Assembly: GCA_035547755.1 (NCBI GenBank)
Contig: DASZUG010000057.1
Span: 1 to 64,000 of the forward strand
Source: Mesorhizobium_L sp035547755
GTDB taxonomy: Bacteria > Pseudomonadota > Alphaproteobacteria > Rhizobiales > Rhizobiaceae
Reading direction: 5' to 3'
Length of the DNA stretch: 64,000 bases
In this document: piece by piece, positions 54,447 through 63,818 of the stretch
How the letters are laid out: each line of letters begins with the position of its first letter
Numbering within the stretch: the first letter of the stretch is position 1
Notes under the pieces: generated by a model
Told to the model about the DNA's origin: nothing
Databases searched by the model: none
What the model saw: the letters and a program-made list of their open reading frames with translations, nothing else
Program-made: the position numbers and the translations under genes

Positions 54447-55400
54447 ATGGATTTTCGGACAGCGCCATCCTCCTTCGCCGATGCGTTTGCCAGCGGCAGC
54501 GTGAATGCGGATGAGGGAGGCCGTAAGCCGCATATCATTGACGAACTCATTGCCGAGCGCGCGACGAAGTTATCGCAACACGCGCTATGGCCTCTCCTGC
54601 GCGCGGTTCTCTATCGCCTGTTCCACTATCGCCAGGCCGTGGAGATGGCCGACGACATCGCCGCACTCTCGGGACATGGGGCAATGGCTTATCTCAGCGC
54701 GCTTCTGTCGCTCGACATAAGCGTAGCCGGCGTGGAGAACATCCCGAGATCCGGCGGCTTCATCCTTGCGCCGACACATCCGACAGGCATTGCGGATGGG
54801 ATCGCAGTCTTCGATGTCCTCAAGGACATCAGACCGGACATGGCGATCTTCGCCAACCGCGATGCGCTGCGCGTCGCCCCCGGCTTCAAGGACATCATCA
54901 TTCCGGTGGAGTGGCGGCAAGGCGAGAAATCCCATGCGAAAAGCCGCGACACGTTGGAGATGACGGCGCGCGCTTTCCTCTCCAAAAGGGCGGTCGTGTT
55001 GTTTCCTTCGGGGCGCATCGCCTATTGGAACGAGGGGCACCTGACGGAGCGCCCCTGGCAGGCTTCGGTCGTTTCGCTCGCCCGCCGCTACGATTTTCCC
55101 ATCGTGCCTGCCCGTATCACAGCGCGGAATTCGGGGCTTTTCTATTTTCTTTCGAAATATTCGACGGAATTACGCGACATGACCGTCTTCCACGAATTGC
55201 TCAACAAGACGGGACGCGCCTTCTCGATCACGATCGGCCGTGAAATCCCCGCGGCGGCGCTCGCGGGCGATGCGAATGATGTTGCCCGGCGATTGCAGGC
55301 GCATGCGGTGGAGACGCTTGCCGTTGACCCGAATGCGGGATTCGACCCCGCTTCCAGGCAATCGCGGAACGTTAAACCGTTGGCTGTTCCTTTGGCTTGA
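54447..55400 (+). CDS. Phospholipid/glycerol acyltransferase (PlsC-like)
   Basis: 317-residue acyltransferase. Acyl-transfer motif APTHPTGIADGIAVFDVL (His and Asp separated by five residues, as in OlsA-type and NHPxGGxDG-type enzymes), then FANRDALRVAPGFKDIIIPV and the phosphate-binding VVLFPSGRIAYWNEGHLTER. Hydrophobic segments about residues 60-105 suggest membrane association. The start at 54447 is from family length; its ribosome site is weak. Probably modifies lysophospholipid or ornithine-lipid precursors. Confidence 0.82.
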   Translation: MDFRTAPSSFADAFASGSVNADEGGRKPHIIDELIAERATKLSQHALWPLLRAVLYRLFHYRQAVEMADDIAALSGHGAMAYLSALLSLDISVAGVENIPRSGGFILAPTHPTGIADGIAVFDVLKDIRPDMAIFANRDALRVAPGFKDIIIPVEWRQGEKSHAKSRDTLEMTARAFLSKRAVVLFPSGRIAYWNEGHLTERPWQASVVSLARRYDFPIVPARITARNSGLFYFLSKYSTELRDMTVFHELLNKTGRAFSITIGREIPAAALAGDANDVARRLQAHAVETLAVDPNAGFDPASRQSRNVKPLAVPLA

Positions 55401-55524
55401 CGCTTCGCCGAAATATCACTATTGAAACGCGACTTTCCGAAGGCCGCCCGATGTGCCCGCGCGCCGACACTGCCGGCGCCGCACAGGTCTTTGGTCCCAA
55501 TTGAACGCTTGAAGGTCGATAAAA

Positions 55525-55821
55525 ATGTCCCGTTCCTGCGAACTGACCGGCAAGGCCGTCATGAGCGGCAACAATGTGAGCCACGCGAACAACAAGTCGC
55601 GTCGCCGCTTCCTGCCGAATCTCGTCAACGTCACGCTCATCTCCGAAGCGCTGAACCGGAATGTCCGCCTGCGGATATCCGCGAACGCGCTGCGCTCGGT
55701 CGAGCATCGCGGCGGGCTCGATGCCTTCCTCGTCAAGGCCGACGTCAGGGAGCTTTCCCCGCGCGCGCGCCTTCTGAAGAAGCAGGTCGCCAAGAAGATC
55801 GCGGAAGAGACCGCCGCCTGA
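55525..55821 (+). CDS. rpmB: 50S ribosomal protein bL28
   Basis: 98-residue large-subunit protein. MSRSCELTGKAVMSGNNVSH, NNKSRRRFLPNLVNVTLIS and RLRISANALRSVEHRGGLDA are the alphaproteobacterial L28 pattern. GAAGG lies 9 bases before the ATG. Monocistronic or cotranscribed with the transporter gene 51 bases downstream. Confidence 0.98.
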   Translation: MSRSCELTGKAVMSGNNVSHANNKSRRRFLPNLVNVTLISEALNRNVRLRISANALRSVEHRGGLDAFLVKADVRELSPRARLLKKQVAKKIAEETAA

Positions 55822-55872
55822 CGGGCGGACCATCTCTCCGCTTCCGCTGGTTCCATCACCCAGGATAAAAAA

Positions 55873-56499
55873 ATGAATGCCTCCAGCCCCAAGGCCCTTT
55901 GGCCGTTCGTGCTGGCGATGGCGCTCGTCGTCATCGCCTCGAATGTTCTCGTCCAGTTTCCCTTCGATCATTTCGGCTTGAAGGATGTACTGACCTGGGG
56001 CGCCTTCAGCTATCCCGTGGCGTTCCTGGTCAGCGATCTCACCAACCGCCGCTACGGCAAGCCCGCGGCGCGGCGGGTGGCGATCGCGGGCTTCATCGTC
56101 GGCGTTTTCTTCTCGGTCTGGGTCGCGACACCGCGCATCGCCATCGCATCGGGTACGGCATTCCTCGTCGGGCAGTTCCTCGACATCACCGTTTTCGGAT
56201 GGCTCAGGCGGCAGAGCTGGTGGCGCGCGCCGCTGGCGGCGACGATGGTCGGCTCGCTCATCGACACGGCGATTTTCTTCTCCTTTGCCTTCGCCGTGCC
56301 GTTCGCGTTCCTCGATACCGGTTTCGGCCATCCGGACGGGTCGTTGGGGATGATCGTGCCGCTCTTCGGCACGCCGGCGCCGCTCTGGATGTCGCTCGCG
56401 GCGGGCGACCTCTCGGTAAAAGTGGCGATGGGGCTTCTGATGCTGCTGCCTTATGGCGCACTTCTCAACGTGCTCAAGCCCGTGCCGGCGCTGCAGTAA
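55873..56499 (+). CDS. Queuosine precursor transporter (YhhQ/COG1738 family)
   Basis: 208-residue membrane protein of the VUT family, which imports preQ0/preQ1. About six hydrophobic helices; landmarks are GAFSYPVAFLVSDLTNRRYG, KPAARRVAIAGFIVGVFFS, ASGTAFLVGQFLDITVFGWL and SLIDTAIFFSFAFAV. AGGA lies upstream of the ATG at 55873. rpmB next to this gene is common in rhizobia. Confidence 0.92.
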   Translation: MNASSPKALWPFVLAMALVVIASNVLVQFPFDHFGLKDVLTWGAFSYPVAFLVSDLTNRRYGKPAARRVAIAGFIVGVFFSVWVATPRIAIASGTAFLVGQFLDITVFGWLRRQSWWRAPLAATMVGSLIDTAIFFSFAFAVPFAFLDTGFGHPDGSLGMIVPLFGTPAPLWMSLAAGDLSVKVAMGLLMLLPYGALLNVLKPVPALQ

Positions 56500-56506
56500 G
56501 CTTGAT

Positions 56507-57538
56507 CTATTCGTCGAGCCTGAATTCCAGATAGAGAGTGCGCTGCAGGATCGACTGGTTGTCGTCGGAGACGATTGAAACCATCGTAGCGCCGTCCTGC
56601 CGCCGCCAGACGTCCAGCCCCTCCATATTGTCGATCTGATAGGCCATGTTGGCCCGCAGGAGCACCGGACCGTCGGCTACCCTGCCGGGGCGGATCGTGT
56701 CGGCCCTGACGCGGCGAAGCTCCATCGCGACACCTCTCATGAAGGAGAAGGAGCGTTCCAGCAGGAGAAGGTCGCCATTCGGGAGAAAAGCGCCGTCCGT
56801 GATATCGAAATCGCCCTTCCGCGCGACGGTGAAGACGCTTTTTTCGGGCCCCTCCAGGATCGCGGCGTACTGATTGCCGGATGGATCGAGACTCCTCTCC
56901 GTGACAGTGACACGCGCGCCCTTCAAAAGGCTGTCGGCTGGCGCATAGGCGACTGTCTCGAAGCCCTTGTTCGTCCGCAACTCCTTTCTGGGCACAAGAA
57001 AATCGAGATTGCGGATCGGCCCCTTCATGTCTCCCGGATTGAGGCGGTATTCCGAGATGCGGTGCTGGCGTTCGAAGCCGGCCGTGGCGGTGCCGTCATG
57101 GATGGCGAGGCTTTCCGCGTCAGTCAGCCATTTCCTGCCGATAATCTCGCCGTGGCGGTCGACCATGGGCTGCATGGTGAAATGAGAGAAGCCGATCGGA
57201 CGGCCATCCTCGTCGTGCTCGACGCGGCCGAAGAACCAATAGCCCGTGTCGGCGACGCCGACGAATTTTTCGCCCGGTGTCATGAACCGGAAGGCGGAAA
57301 GACTGCCGAAATGGGGATTGGGCGAGGTCAGTTCGAGGCCGCCCACGAATGTCAGAGGCCCGAAACGGGTTTCGGACGAGCCGATCCTGAAATCACGGAT
57401 GGGCGTCGCGTTGATGGCCATCATCTCGACACGGGCTGTGGTGAAAGCCGCGGCCGGGAAAGGCGCCATATCGGCGGCAAGCGCCGATACCAGCACCGCC
57501 GCCAACAGCACGGAAGAGAAGCCCCTCCATTTGCGCAT
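56507..57538 (-). CDS. Esterase-like activity of phytase family protein
   Basis: 343-residue exported protein of PF13449. A signal peptide follows the ATG at 57538 (KWRGFSSVLLAAVLVSALAA). Then FVGGLELTSPNPHFGSLSAF, WLTDAESLAIHDGTATAGFE, NKGFETVAYAPADSLL and DNQSILQRTLYLEFRL, as in alphaproteobacterial homologues annotated twin-arginine or esterase-like. Catalytic function has not been shown for most members. It starts 4 bases after the cobT stop. Confidence 0.88.
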   Translation of the reverse strand: MRKWRGFSSVLLAAVLVSALAADMAPFPAAAFTTARVEMMAINATPIRDFRIGSSETRFGPLTFVGGLELTSPNPHFGSLSAFRFMTPGEKFVGVADTGYWFFGRVEHDEDGRPIGFSHFTMQPMVDRHGEIIGRKWLTDAESLAIHDGTATAGFERQHRISEYRLNPGDMKGPIRNLDFLVPRKELRTNKGFETVAYAPADSLLKGARVTVTERSLDPSGNQYAAILEGPEKSVFTVARKGDFDITDGAFLPNGDLLLLERSFSFMRGVAMELRRVRADTIRPGRVADGPVLLRANMAYQIDNMEGLDVWRRQDGATMVSIVSDDNQSILQRTLYLEFRLDE

Positions 57539-57542
57539 GAAG

Positions 57543-59444
57543 TCAGCCTGTGCGGCGGGAGGGCAAGCCGGGAGAGCGGCGCGCGCCGCGTTCGTTTTCT
57601 TCACCGAAGAGGCCGGCCAGTTGTTCCGTCATGGCGCCGGCGAGTTCCTCCGCATCGACGATCGTCACGGCGCGGCGATAGTAGCGCGTCACATCATGGC
57701 CAATGCCGATCGCCAGGAGTTCGACCGGGGACCGCGTCTCAATGAGGTCGATGACCGCGCGGAGATGCCGCTCGAGGTAATTGCCGGGATTGACCGACAG
57801 CGTCGAATCGTCGACTGGCGCACCGTCGGAAATCATCATCAGGATCTTGCGCTGTTCACGCCGCGCGATCAGGCGCTGATGCGCCCACAGAAGCGCCTCG
57901 CCGTCGATATTCTCCTTCAACAACCCCTCGCGCATCATCAGGCCGAGATTGCGCCTCGCGCGCCGCCACGGCGCGTCGGCGGATTTGTAGATGATGTGCC
58001 TGAGGTCGTTCAGCCGGCCGGGATTGGGAGGCTTGCCGTCCTTCAGCCATTTCTCGCGCGACTGGCCGCCCTTCCAGGCCTTGGTGGTGAAGCCCAATAT
58101 CTCGACCGAAACGCCGCAGCGTTCGAGCGTCCGGGCGAGAATGTCGGCGCAGGTCGCCGCAACGGTGATCGGACGGCCGCGCATGGAGCCGGAATTATCG
58201 AGCAGAAGCGTCACGACCGTATCGCGGAAATTCGTGTCGCGCTCCTGCTTGAAGGAGAGCGGCTGCATCGGGTCGATGACAATGCGGGTGAGCCTGGCGG
58301 AGTCGAGATAGCCTTCCTCCAGATCGAAGTCCCAGGACCGGTTCTGCTGCGCCATCAGCCGTCGCTGCAGGCGGTTGGCAAGCCGTCCGACGACACCTTG
58401 CAGATTGGCGAGTTGCTTGTCGAGAAAGGCCCGCAGCCGGTCGAGTTCCTCTTCCTCGCACAATTCCTCGGCGCCGACGGTCTCGTCAAAGCTCGTCGTG
58501 AAGACCTTGTAATCGATATGCTGGGCGAGATCGGCGAAGGGATTGTCCGGCCGTCGTGCTTCGCCGGGGGTTTCGGTATCGGCCTGCTCATCCTCGCTGA
58601 CGTCCTCGGCCGTCGCATCGGCCGCCTCCGTCTCGCCATTCTCCTGCTCTTCGCTTGCGGCGTCGGTTTCTTCCTGCTCGGATTGCTCGCCGTCGGAACT
58701 TTCCTCGCCGCCTTCCTCTCCCTGGTCCTCGCCCTCGGACTGCTGGTCGTCCTCGTCGCTCTCCTGCTGCTCTTCCTCGCTCAGTTCCTCGGCCATCTGC
58801 ATGGAGACCAGCATGTCCCGGACGATCCGAGCGAAGGCCTGCTGGTCGTCGAGCCTGTCGAGAAGCGAATCGATGTCCGCACCGGCCTTGTCCTCGATCC
58901 AGTCGCGCCACAGCGAAACCATGCGCTCGCCGCTTTTCGGCGCCGGCCTGCCCGTCAGCCTCTCGCGCACCATCAGCGCCACGGCCTCCTCGACCGGCGC
59001 TTCCGACTTGTCGTGCACATTGGCGAGATTGGCGCGCTCATATTTGTCTTCGAGCATCGTGGCGATGTTGTCGGAGACGCCACGCATGGCGTTCGATCCG
59101 ATCGCCTCGACACGCGCCTGCTCGACCGCATCGAAGACGGCGCGGGCCTGCTTGCCCTCCGGCGCCAGCCGGGCGTGGACTTTCGGGTCATGGCGCGCAT
59201 GCTTGAGCGCCATGGAATCGCCGAGGCCCCGCGTCACCGCTATATCCATGCGGGTCGGTTTCTTCGGCAGGTCGGGCAATCTTGCATGCGTGCCGGCCAG
59301 AGCTGGCCGGTCCTTGCTGAAGCTGACTTCGAATTCGTGATCCGCGGAGATGGCGCGCATGCAGACCGAGACGGAGCGTTTCAGCACATCCGTATCCGTG
59401 CCGTCTCGCGGCTTCCCGCGCGTATTGTCTCCTGGACCCGCCAT
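57543..59444 (-). CDS. cobT: Cobaltochelatase subunit CobT
   Basis: Aerobic cobaltochelatase subunit that, with CobN and CobS, inserts cobalt into hydrogenobyrinate diamide in cobalamin synthesis. 633 residues. N-terminal domain (about 1-215), a strongly acidic Glu/Asp/Ser/Gln linker (about 220-300), and a C-terminal VWA domain with MIDAS TLLLDNSGSMRGRPITVAA and MMISDGAPVDDSTLSVNPGN. CobS is encoded 11 bases upstream; cobN is not in this window. Confidence 0.97.
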   Translation of the reverse strand: MAGPGDNTRGKPRDGTDTDVLKRSVSVCMRAISADHEFEVSFSKDRPALAGTHARLPDLPKKPTRMDIAVTRGLGDSMALKHARHDPKVHARLAPEGKQARAVFDAVEQARVEAIGSNAMRGVSDNIATMLEDKYERANLANVHDKSEAPVEEAVALMVRERLTGRPAPKSGERMVSLWRDWIEDKAGADIDSLLDRLDDQQAFARIVRDMLVSMQMAEELSEEEQQESDEDDQQSEGEDQGEEGGEESSDGEQSEQEETDAASEEQENGETEAADATAEDVSEDEQADTETPGEARRPDNPFADLAQHIDYKVFTTSFDETVGAEELCEEEELDRLRAFLDKQLANLQGVVGRLANRLQRRLMAQQNRSWDFDLEEGYLDSARLTRIVIDPMQPLSFKQERDTNFRDTVVTLLLDNSGSMRGRPITVAATCADILARTLERCGVSVEILGFTTKAWKGGQSREKWLKDGKPPNPGRLNDLRHIIYKSADAPWRRARRNLGLMMREGLLKENIDGEALLWAHQRLIARREQRKILMMISDGAPVDDSTLSVNPGNYLERHLRAVIDLIETRSPVELLAIGIGHDVTRYYRRAVTIVDAEELAGAMTEQLAGLFGEENERGARRSPGLPSRRTG

Positions 59445-59455
59445 GGTTTTCCCGG

Positions 59456-60442
59456 TCAGCCGAGCACCACGTTCACGGCGCTCTCCGGCAGTTCCTCGCC
59501 AAAGGCGCGCTGGTAGAACTCGGCCACGACCGGACGTTCCAGTTCATCGCATTTGTTGAGGAAGGTCAGGCGGAAGGCCATGCCGATATTACCGAAAATC
59601 TCTGCATTCTCCGCCCAGGTGATGACCGTTCTAGGGCTCATGACAGTCGAAAGATCGCCGTTCATGAAGGCGGAGCGCGTCATGTCGGCGACGCGGACCA
59701 TGCGGTTCACCGTCTCGCGGCCCTTGTCGTTGCGGTAGTGCTTGGCCTTGGCGAGCACGATGGCCACTTCGTTGTCGTGCGGCAGATAGTTGAGTGTCGT
59801 GACAATCGACCAGCGGTCCATCTGCGCTTGATTGATCTGCTGCGTGCCGTGATAGAGGCCTGTCGTGTCGCCGAGACCCACCGTGTTGGCCGTGGCGAAG
59901 AGGCGGAAGGCGGGGTGCGGCCGGATGACGCGGCTCTGGTCGAGGAGCGTCAGGCGGCCGGAGGATTCCAGTACGCGCTGGATGACGAACATGACATCCG
60001 GGCGGCCCGCATCATATTCGTCGAAACAGAGCGCGACATTGTGCTGATACGCCCAGGGCAGGATGCCGTCGCGGAATTCCGTAATCTGCTTGCCTTCCTT
60101 CAGGACGATCGCATCCTTGCCGACCAGATCGATACGGCTGACATGACTGTCGAGATTGACGCGCACGCAGGGCCAGTTGAGGCGTGCGGCCACTTGTTCG
60201 ATATGGGTCGATTTGCCGGTGCCGTGATAGCCGGAGACCATGACGCGGCGGTTGAAGGCGAAACCGGCGAGGATGGCGAGCGTTGTCGGCTCGTCGAACA
60301 GATAGTCCGGATCGATGTCCGGTACATGCTCGTTCGCGGCTGAATAGGCCGGCACGATCATTTTCGATTCGAAGCCGAACTTCTCCTGGACCGACACGGT
60401 CGTGTCGGGAAGATTTGCGATATCGCGATCGATCTGGTTCAT
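59456..60442 (-). CDS. cobS: Cobaltochelatase subunit CobS
   Basis: AAA+ ATPase partner of CobT. 328 residues. Walker A VSGYHGTGKSTHIEQVAAR, Walker B ALCFDEYDAGRPDVMFVIQR, sensor/arginine region ATANTVGLGDTTGLYHGTQQ and the C-terminal CDELERPVVAEFYQRAFG. Start ATG at 60442 with GGAGG close upstream; an adjacent GTG is also possible. No cobalamin riboswitch is visible upstream. Confidence 0.97.
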   Translation of the reverse strand: MNQIDRDIANLPDTTVSVQEKFGFESKMIVPAYSAANEHVPDIDPDYLFDEPTTLAILAGFAFNRRVMVSGYHGTGKSTHIEQVAARLNWPCVRVNLDSHVSRIDLVGKDAIVLKEGKQITEFRDGILPWAYQHNVALCFDEYDAGRPDVMFVIQRVLESSGRLTLLDQSRVIRPHPAFRLFATANTVGLGDTTGLYHGTQQINQAQMDRWSIVTTLNYLPHDNEVAIVLAKAKHYRNDKGRETVNRMVRVADMTRSAFMNGDLSTVMSPRTVITWAENAEIFGNIGMAFRLTFLNKCDELERPVVAEFYQRAFGEELPESAVNVVLG

Positions 60443-60549
60443 CACGCCTCCGGCGCGCGGAAACGGCAGCTTCCGCCGGGTTATCTTGTCATATGCGGGG
60501 CCGTCTTAGAGCTTTTTCCTTGCGGATAGAAGCCATTCCAACGAATTGC

Positions 60550-61176
60550 TCAGCACAGGCCAGCCTGCTTGAGCAGTCGGTAGGCCTGGATCACGTCGCG
60601 GAACCGGTCTTCCGAACCCCTGTTGCCGCCATTCGCATCGGGATGGTGGCGTTTCACCAGTTCCTTATAGCGCGCCTTGATGTCGGCACCAGTCGCCTTT
60701 GCGTCAAGGCCAAGCGTTTCCAGCGCTCTGGCCTCCAATTGCTTCAATTTGCGCTCACGCGGACGATCGGGCGCGCGATAACCCTGCTGGCCGAACAGGT
60801 TGAACGGGTCGCGGGCGCGGTTGAAATAACCGGCCCTGCCGGAGCGAGCCTGCGAAAAGTCGGCGGCGGCGGCGCGCGCGCCGCTGCCGGTTCCCATCTT
60901 CCATGTCGGCCGATGGCCGGTCAGGGCTTCTTTCTGGAAGCGCGCGATATCCGTGTCGGCAAGGCCGGAAAAATAATTGTAGCTTTTGTTGTACTCGCGC
61001 ACATGGTCGAAGCAGAAGTGGAAATACTCGCCTTCCTTCATCCGTCCGACTGGCGCGCGGTGGGTTCCAGGCTCGCTGCAGCCGTCCCATTGGCAGGTGG
61101 GCGCGTGCGACTTCAATTCCGCTTCCGGTTCGGGGCGGATCCTTATGCGTTCGAAATATTTCGAGTAAGGCTTCAT
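60550..61176 (-). CDS. J-domain protein with N-terminal Cys/His-rich part
   Basis: 208-residue DnaJ-like cochaperone typical of rhizobia. The J domain is C-terminal (about residues 145-205) with the HPD motif in KELVKRHHPDANGGNRGSED. The N-terminal part has CQWDGCSEPGTHRAP and FHFCFDHVREYNKSYNYF, whose Cys/His residues may bind zinc. The start at 61176 (MKPYSKYFERIR) fits homologues. It lies next to cobS and divergent from bolA, a common arrangement. Confidence 0.9.
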   Translation of the reverse strand: MKPYSKYFERIRIRPEPEAELKSHAPTCQWDGCSEPGTHRAPVGRMKEGEYFHFCFDHVREYNKSYNYFSGLADTDIARFQKEALTGHRPTWKMGTGSGARAAAADFSQARSGRAGYFNRARDPFNLFGQQGYRAPDRPRERKLKQLEARALETLGLDAKATGADIKARYKELVKRHHPDANGGNRGSEDRFRDVIQAYRLLKQAGLC

Positions 61177-61319
61177 TTCGAATGTAATTATGGGTGCTTC
61201 GCGGTGCGATGCAAGAATTGACATTTGCGCGGGGATGGGCCTACCGCGTGAATCGAGACCACGTGGCGGCCTGAACCCCTCTCCCGGCGGCTACACGCAT
61301 ATGGTGAAAGAGAACGGCA

Positions 61320-61622
61320 ATGTCCATCCAGTCCTCGATCGAAAACAAGCTGAAAGCCGCGCTCGCGCCGGAGCGGCTCGAAATCATCAATGAAAGCCAT
61401 CTGCATGCCGGCCATCATCATGTCGATGGTGGGCACGAGGCGATATTCGACGGAACCGGCGAGACGCATTTCCGCATCAGGATCGTGTCGCCCGCCTTCG
61501 CCGGCATGAGCCGGGTGGAACGGCATCGCCGCGTCAATGAATTGCTCGCTTCGGAATTGAAAGCCGGCCTGCATGCGCTCGCGATCGAGCCTGCCGCGCC
61601 CGGCGAGAAGACGCGATGGTAG
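61320..61622 (+). CDS. BolA family protein
   Basis: 100-residue BolA protein; in bacteria these act with monothiol glutaredoxins in Fe-S cluster trafficking. IENKLKAALAPERLEIINES, HLHAGHHHVDGGHEAIFDG and the helix-turn-helix-like SRVERHRRVNELLASEL are present, with the conserved His. Monocistronic ribosome site not strong. It is divergent from the J-domain gene; the 143 bases between them hold no other gene. Confidence 0.93.
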   Translation: MSIQSSIENKLKAALAPERLEIINESHLHAGHHHVDGGHEAIFDGTGETHFRIRIVSPAFAGMSRVERHRRVNELLASELKAGLHALAIEPAAPGEKTRW

Positions 61623-61629
61623 GGTTGGC

Positions 61630-62661
61630 ATGAAATTCCTCGACCAGGCCAAGGTCTATATCCGCTCGGGCGACGGCGGGGCGGGATCCGCATCGTTCCG
61701 CCGCGAAAAGTTCATCGAGTTCGGCGGCCCGGATGGCGGCGATGGCGGCCGCGGCGGCGATGTCTGGGTGGAAGCGGTGGACGGCCTCAACACGCTGATC
61801 GACTACCGCTACCAGCAGCACTTCCGCGCCAAGACCGGTGGTCACGGAATGGGGCGTAACCGATCCGGCGCGAAGGGCGCCGACGTCACGCTCAAGGTGC
61901 CGGCGGGAACGCAGATCTATGGCGAAGACAATGAAACGCTGATCTGCGACCTGACGGAAGTCGGGCAGCGCTTCCGTCTGGCGGCCGGCGGCAATGGCGG
62001 TTTCGGCAACCAGCATTTCAAATCCTCGACCAATCGCGCGCCGCGCCGCGCCAATCCCGGCCTGCCGGGCGAGGAACTGACGATCTGGCTGAGATTGAAG
62101 CTGATCGCGGATGCCGGGCTGGTTGGCCTGCCCAATGCCGGCAAGTCGACATTCCTGGCGGCAGTGTCGGCGGCGAAACCGCGCATCGCGGATTATCCGT
62201 TCACGACGCTGCACCCCAATCTCGGCGTCGCGCGCATCGACGGCCGTGAATTCGTCATCGCCGATATTCCGGGCCTCATCGAAGGCGCGCATGAGGGCGT
62301 CGGCATCGGCGACCGCTTTCTCGGCCATGTCGAGCGCACGCGGGTCCTGCTGCACCTCGTCTCGGCGCGTGAGGAGAGCCCGTCCAAGGCTTACCGCACG
62401 GTGCGCGGCGAACTCGAAGTCTATGGTCATGGCCTCGTCGACAAACCGGAGATCGTGGCGCTGTCGCAGGCCGATACGGTCGATCAGGCCGCGCGCAAAC
62501 GCAAGGCGAATGCGCTGAAGAAGGCGTGCGGACGCGAACCGATCCTTCTTTCCGCCGTGTCTCATGAAGGCACGGAAGAGTGCCTGAGGGCGTTGGCTGC
62601 CGTAATCGAGGAAGCGCGGAACGCCTCCGAAACCGTAGCCGCCGAACGAAGCGGGGCCTGA
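61630..62661 (+). CDS. obgE: GTPase Obg (CgtA)
   Basis: Ribosome-associated GTPase. 343 residues. Gly-rich OBG domain (SGDGGAGSASFRREKFIEFG; PDGGDGGRGGDVWVEA; RNRSGAKGADVTLKVPAGT) and the GTPase domain with GLPNAGKSTFLAAV, DIPGLIEGAHEGVGIGDRF. Start ATG at 61630, 7 bases after the bolA stop. rplU-rpmA, which usually precede obgE, are not here; proB and proA follow as is usual. Confidence 0.96.
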   Translation: MKFLDQAKVYIRSGDGGAGSASFRREKFIEFGGPDGGDGGRGGDVWVEAVDGLNTLIDYRYQQHFRAKTGGHGMGRNRSGAKGADVTLKVPAGTQIYGEDNETLICDLTEVGQRFRLAAGGNGGFGNQHFKSSTNRAPRRANPGLPGEELTIWLRLKLIADAGLVGLPNAGKSTFLAAVSAAKPRIADYPFTTLHPNLGVARIDGREFVIADIPGLIEGAHEGVGIGDRFLGHVERTRVLLHLVSAREESPSKAYRTVRGELEVYGHGLVDKPEIVALSQADTVDQAARKRKANALKKACGREPILLSAVSHEGTEECLRALAAVIEEARNASETVAAERSGA

Positions 62662-62663
62662 AA

Positions 62664-63818
62664 ATGGAAGGCAAAAAGCTCTCGGAGTACCGCCGCGTCG
62701 TCGTCAAGGTCGGCTCGGCCTTGCTGGTCGATCGCACGAGGGGCTTGAAGCGGGCATGGCTTGCCTCCCTGGTCGACGATCTCGCTAAGCTGGCGGAGGC
62801 AGGCGTCGAGGTTCTTGCGGTGTCGTCCGGCGCTATCGCGCTCGGGCGGTCGGTGCTGGGGCTTGGCAAGCGCCAGCTGAAGCTGGAGGAGAGCCAGGCC
62901 TGCGCCGCGATCGGCCAGATCGCGCTCGCCAGTGCATGGTCGGAAGAACTGGACAAAAGAGGGATGAGATCGGGACAGGTGCTCGTCACGCTCGGCGACA
63001 CGGAGGAGCGGCGTCGCTATCTCAACGCGCGCGCGACGATCACGACGCTATTGAAGCTCAAGGCCGTGCCCATCATCAACGAGAACGACACGGTGGCGAC
63101 GACGGAAATCCGCTATGGCGACAATGACCGGCTGGCCGCGCGCGTCGCGACCATGATCGGCGCGGACCTTTTGGTGCTGCTTTCGGACATTGACGGGCTC
63201 TATACGGCGCCTCCGGCAATCGATCCCGATGCACGCCATATCCGTTATGTCGAAAGGATCACGCCGGAGATCGAAGCCATGGCGGGCGCGGCGGCTTCCG
63301 AGCTTTCGCGCGGCGGCATGCGGACGAAGCTCGAAGCGGGAAAGATCGCCACCGTCGCGGGGACGGCGATGATCGTGACTTCCGGCGACCGGATGCACCC
63401 GCTTTCGGCTATAGATAGGGGCGAGCGCTCGACATTCTTTCGTCCGAGCGACCATCCGGTCAAAGGCTACAAGACCTGGATCGCCGGGCAGCTTGAACCG
63501 GCCGGTCGGCTTCGTGTCGATGCCGGGGCGGTTTCGGCGCTCTTGTCGGGAAAATCGCTGCTTGCCGCCGGCGTGCGCACCGTCGAGGGCAACTTCTCGC
63601 GCGGCGATACGGTGGCGGTGCTGGGCCCCGATGGCCGCGAGGTGGCACGGGGGCTCATTGCCTATGATGCAGCGGATGCGGTAAGGATCGCCGGCCGCAA
63701 GAGCACCGAAATCGCGGCGATCCTCGGCTACGACGCGCGCGCCGCCATGGTGCACCGCGACGATCTTGTGGTATCGGGGATGCTGGATAGGATCGCCGCG
63801 GCAGCGGCCGAGGGATAG
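62664..63818 (+). CDS. proB: Glutamate 5-kinase ProB
   Basis: First enzyme of proline synthesis (glutamate to gamma-glutamyl phosphate). 384 residues. Amino-acid kinase domain: VVVKVGSALLVD, VLAVSSGAIALG, INENDTVATTEIRYGDND, VLLSDIDGLYTA, GMRTKLEAGKIATVAGTAM; C-terminal PUA domain from about residue 285. It starts 2 bases after the obgE stop; proA begins directly after its stop. Confidence 0.97.
   Translation: MEGKKLSEYRRVVVKVGSALLVDRTRGLKRAWLASLVDDLAKLAEAGVEVLAVSSGAIALGRSVLGLGKRQLKLEESQACAAIGQIALASAWSEELDKRGMRSGQVLVTLGDTEERRRYLNARATITTLLKLKAVPIINENDTVATTEIRYGDNDRLAARVATMIGADLLVLLSDIDGLYTAPPAIDPDARHIRYVERITPEIEAMAGAAASELSRGGMRTKLEAGKIATVAGTAMIVTSGDRMHPLSAIDRGERSTFFRPSDHPVKGYKTWIAGQLEPAGRLRVDAGAVSALLSGKSLLAAGVRTVEGNFSRGDTVAVLGPDGREVARGLIAYDAADAVRIAGRKSTEIAAILGYDARAAMVHRDDLVVSGMLDRIAAAAAEG

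Noticed and set aside
58620..58800. Repetitive acidic stretch in cobT looking like a tandem repeat
   Set aside because: It encodes the Glu/Asp/Ser/Gln-rich linker normal for CobT; no DNA repeat unit is conserved.
60443..60549. Possible cobalamin riboswitch before cobS-cobT
   Set aside because: The 107-base leader has no B12-box-like sequence and is too short for the usual cobalamin aptamer.
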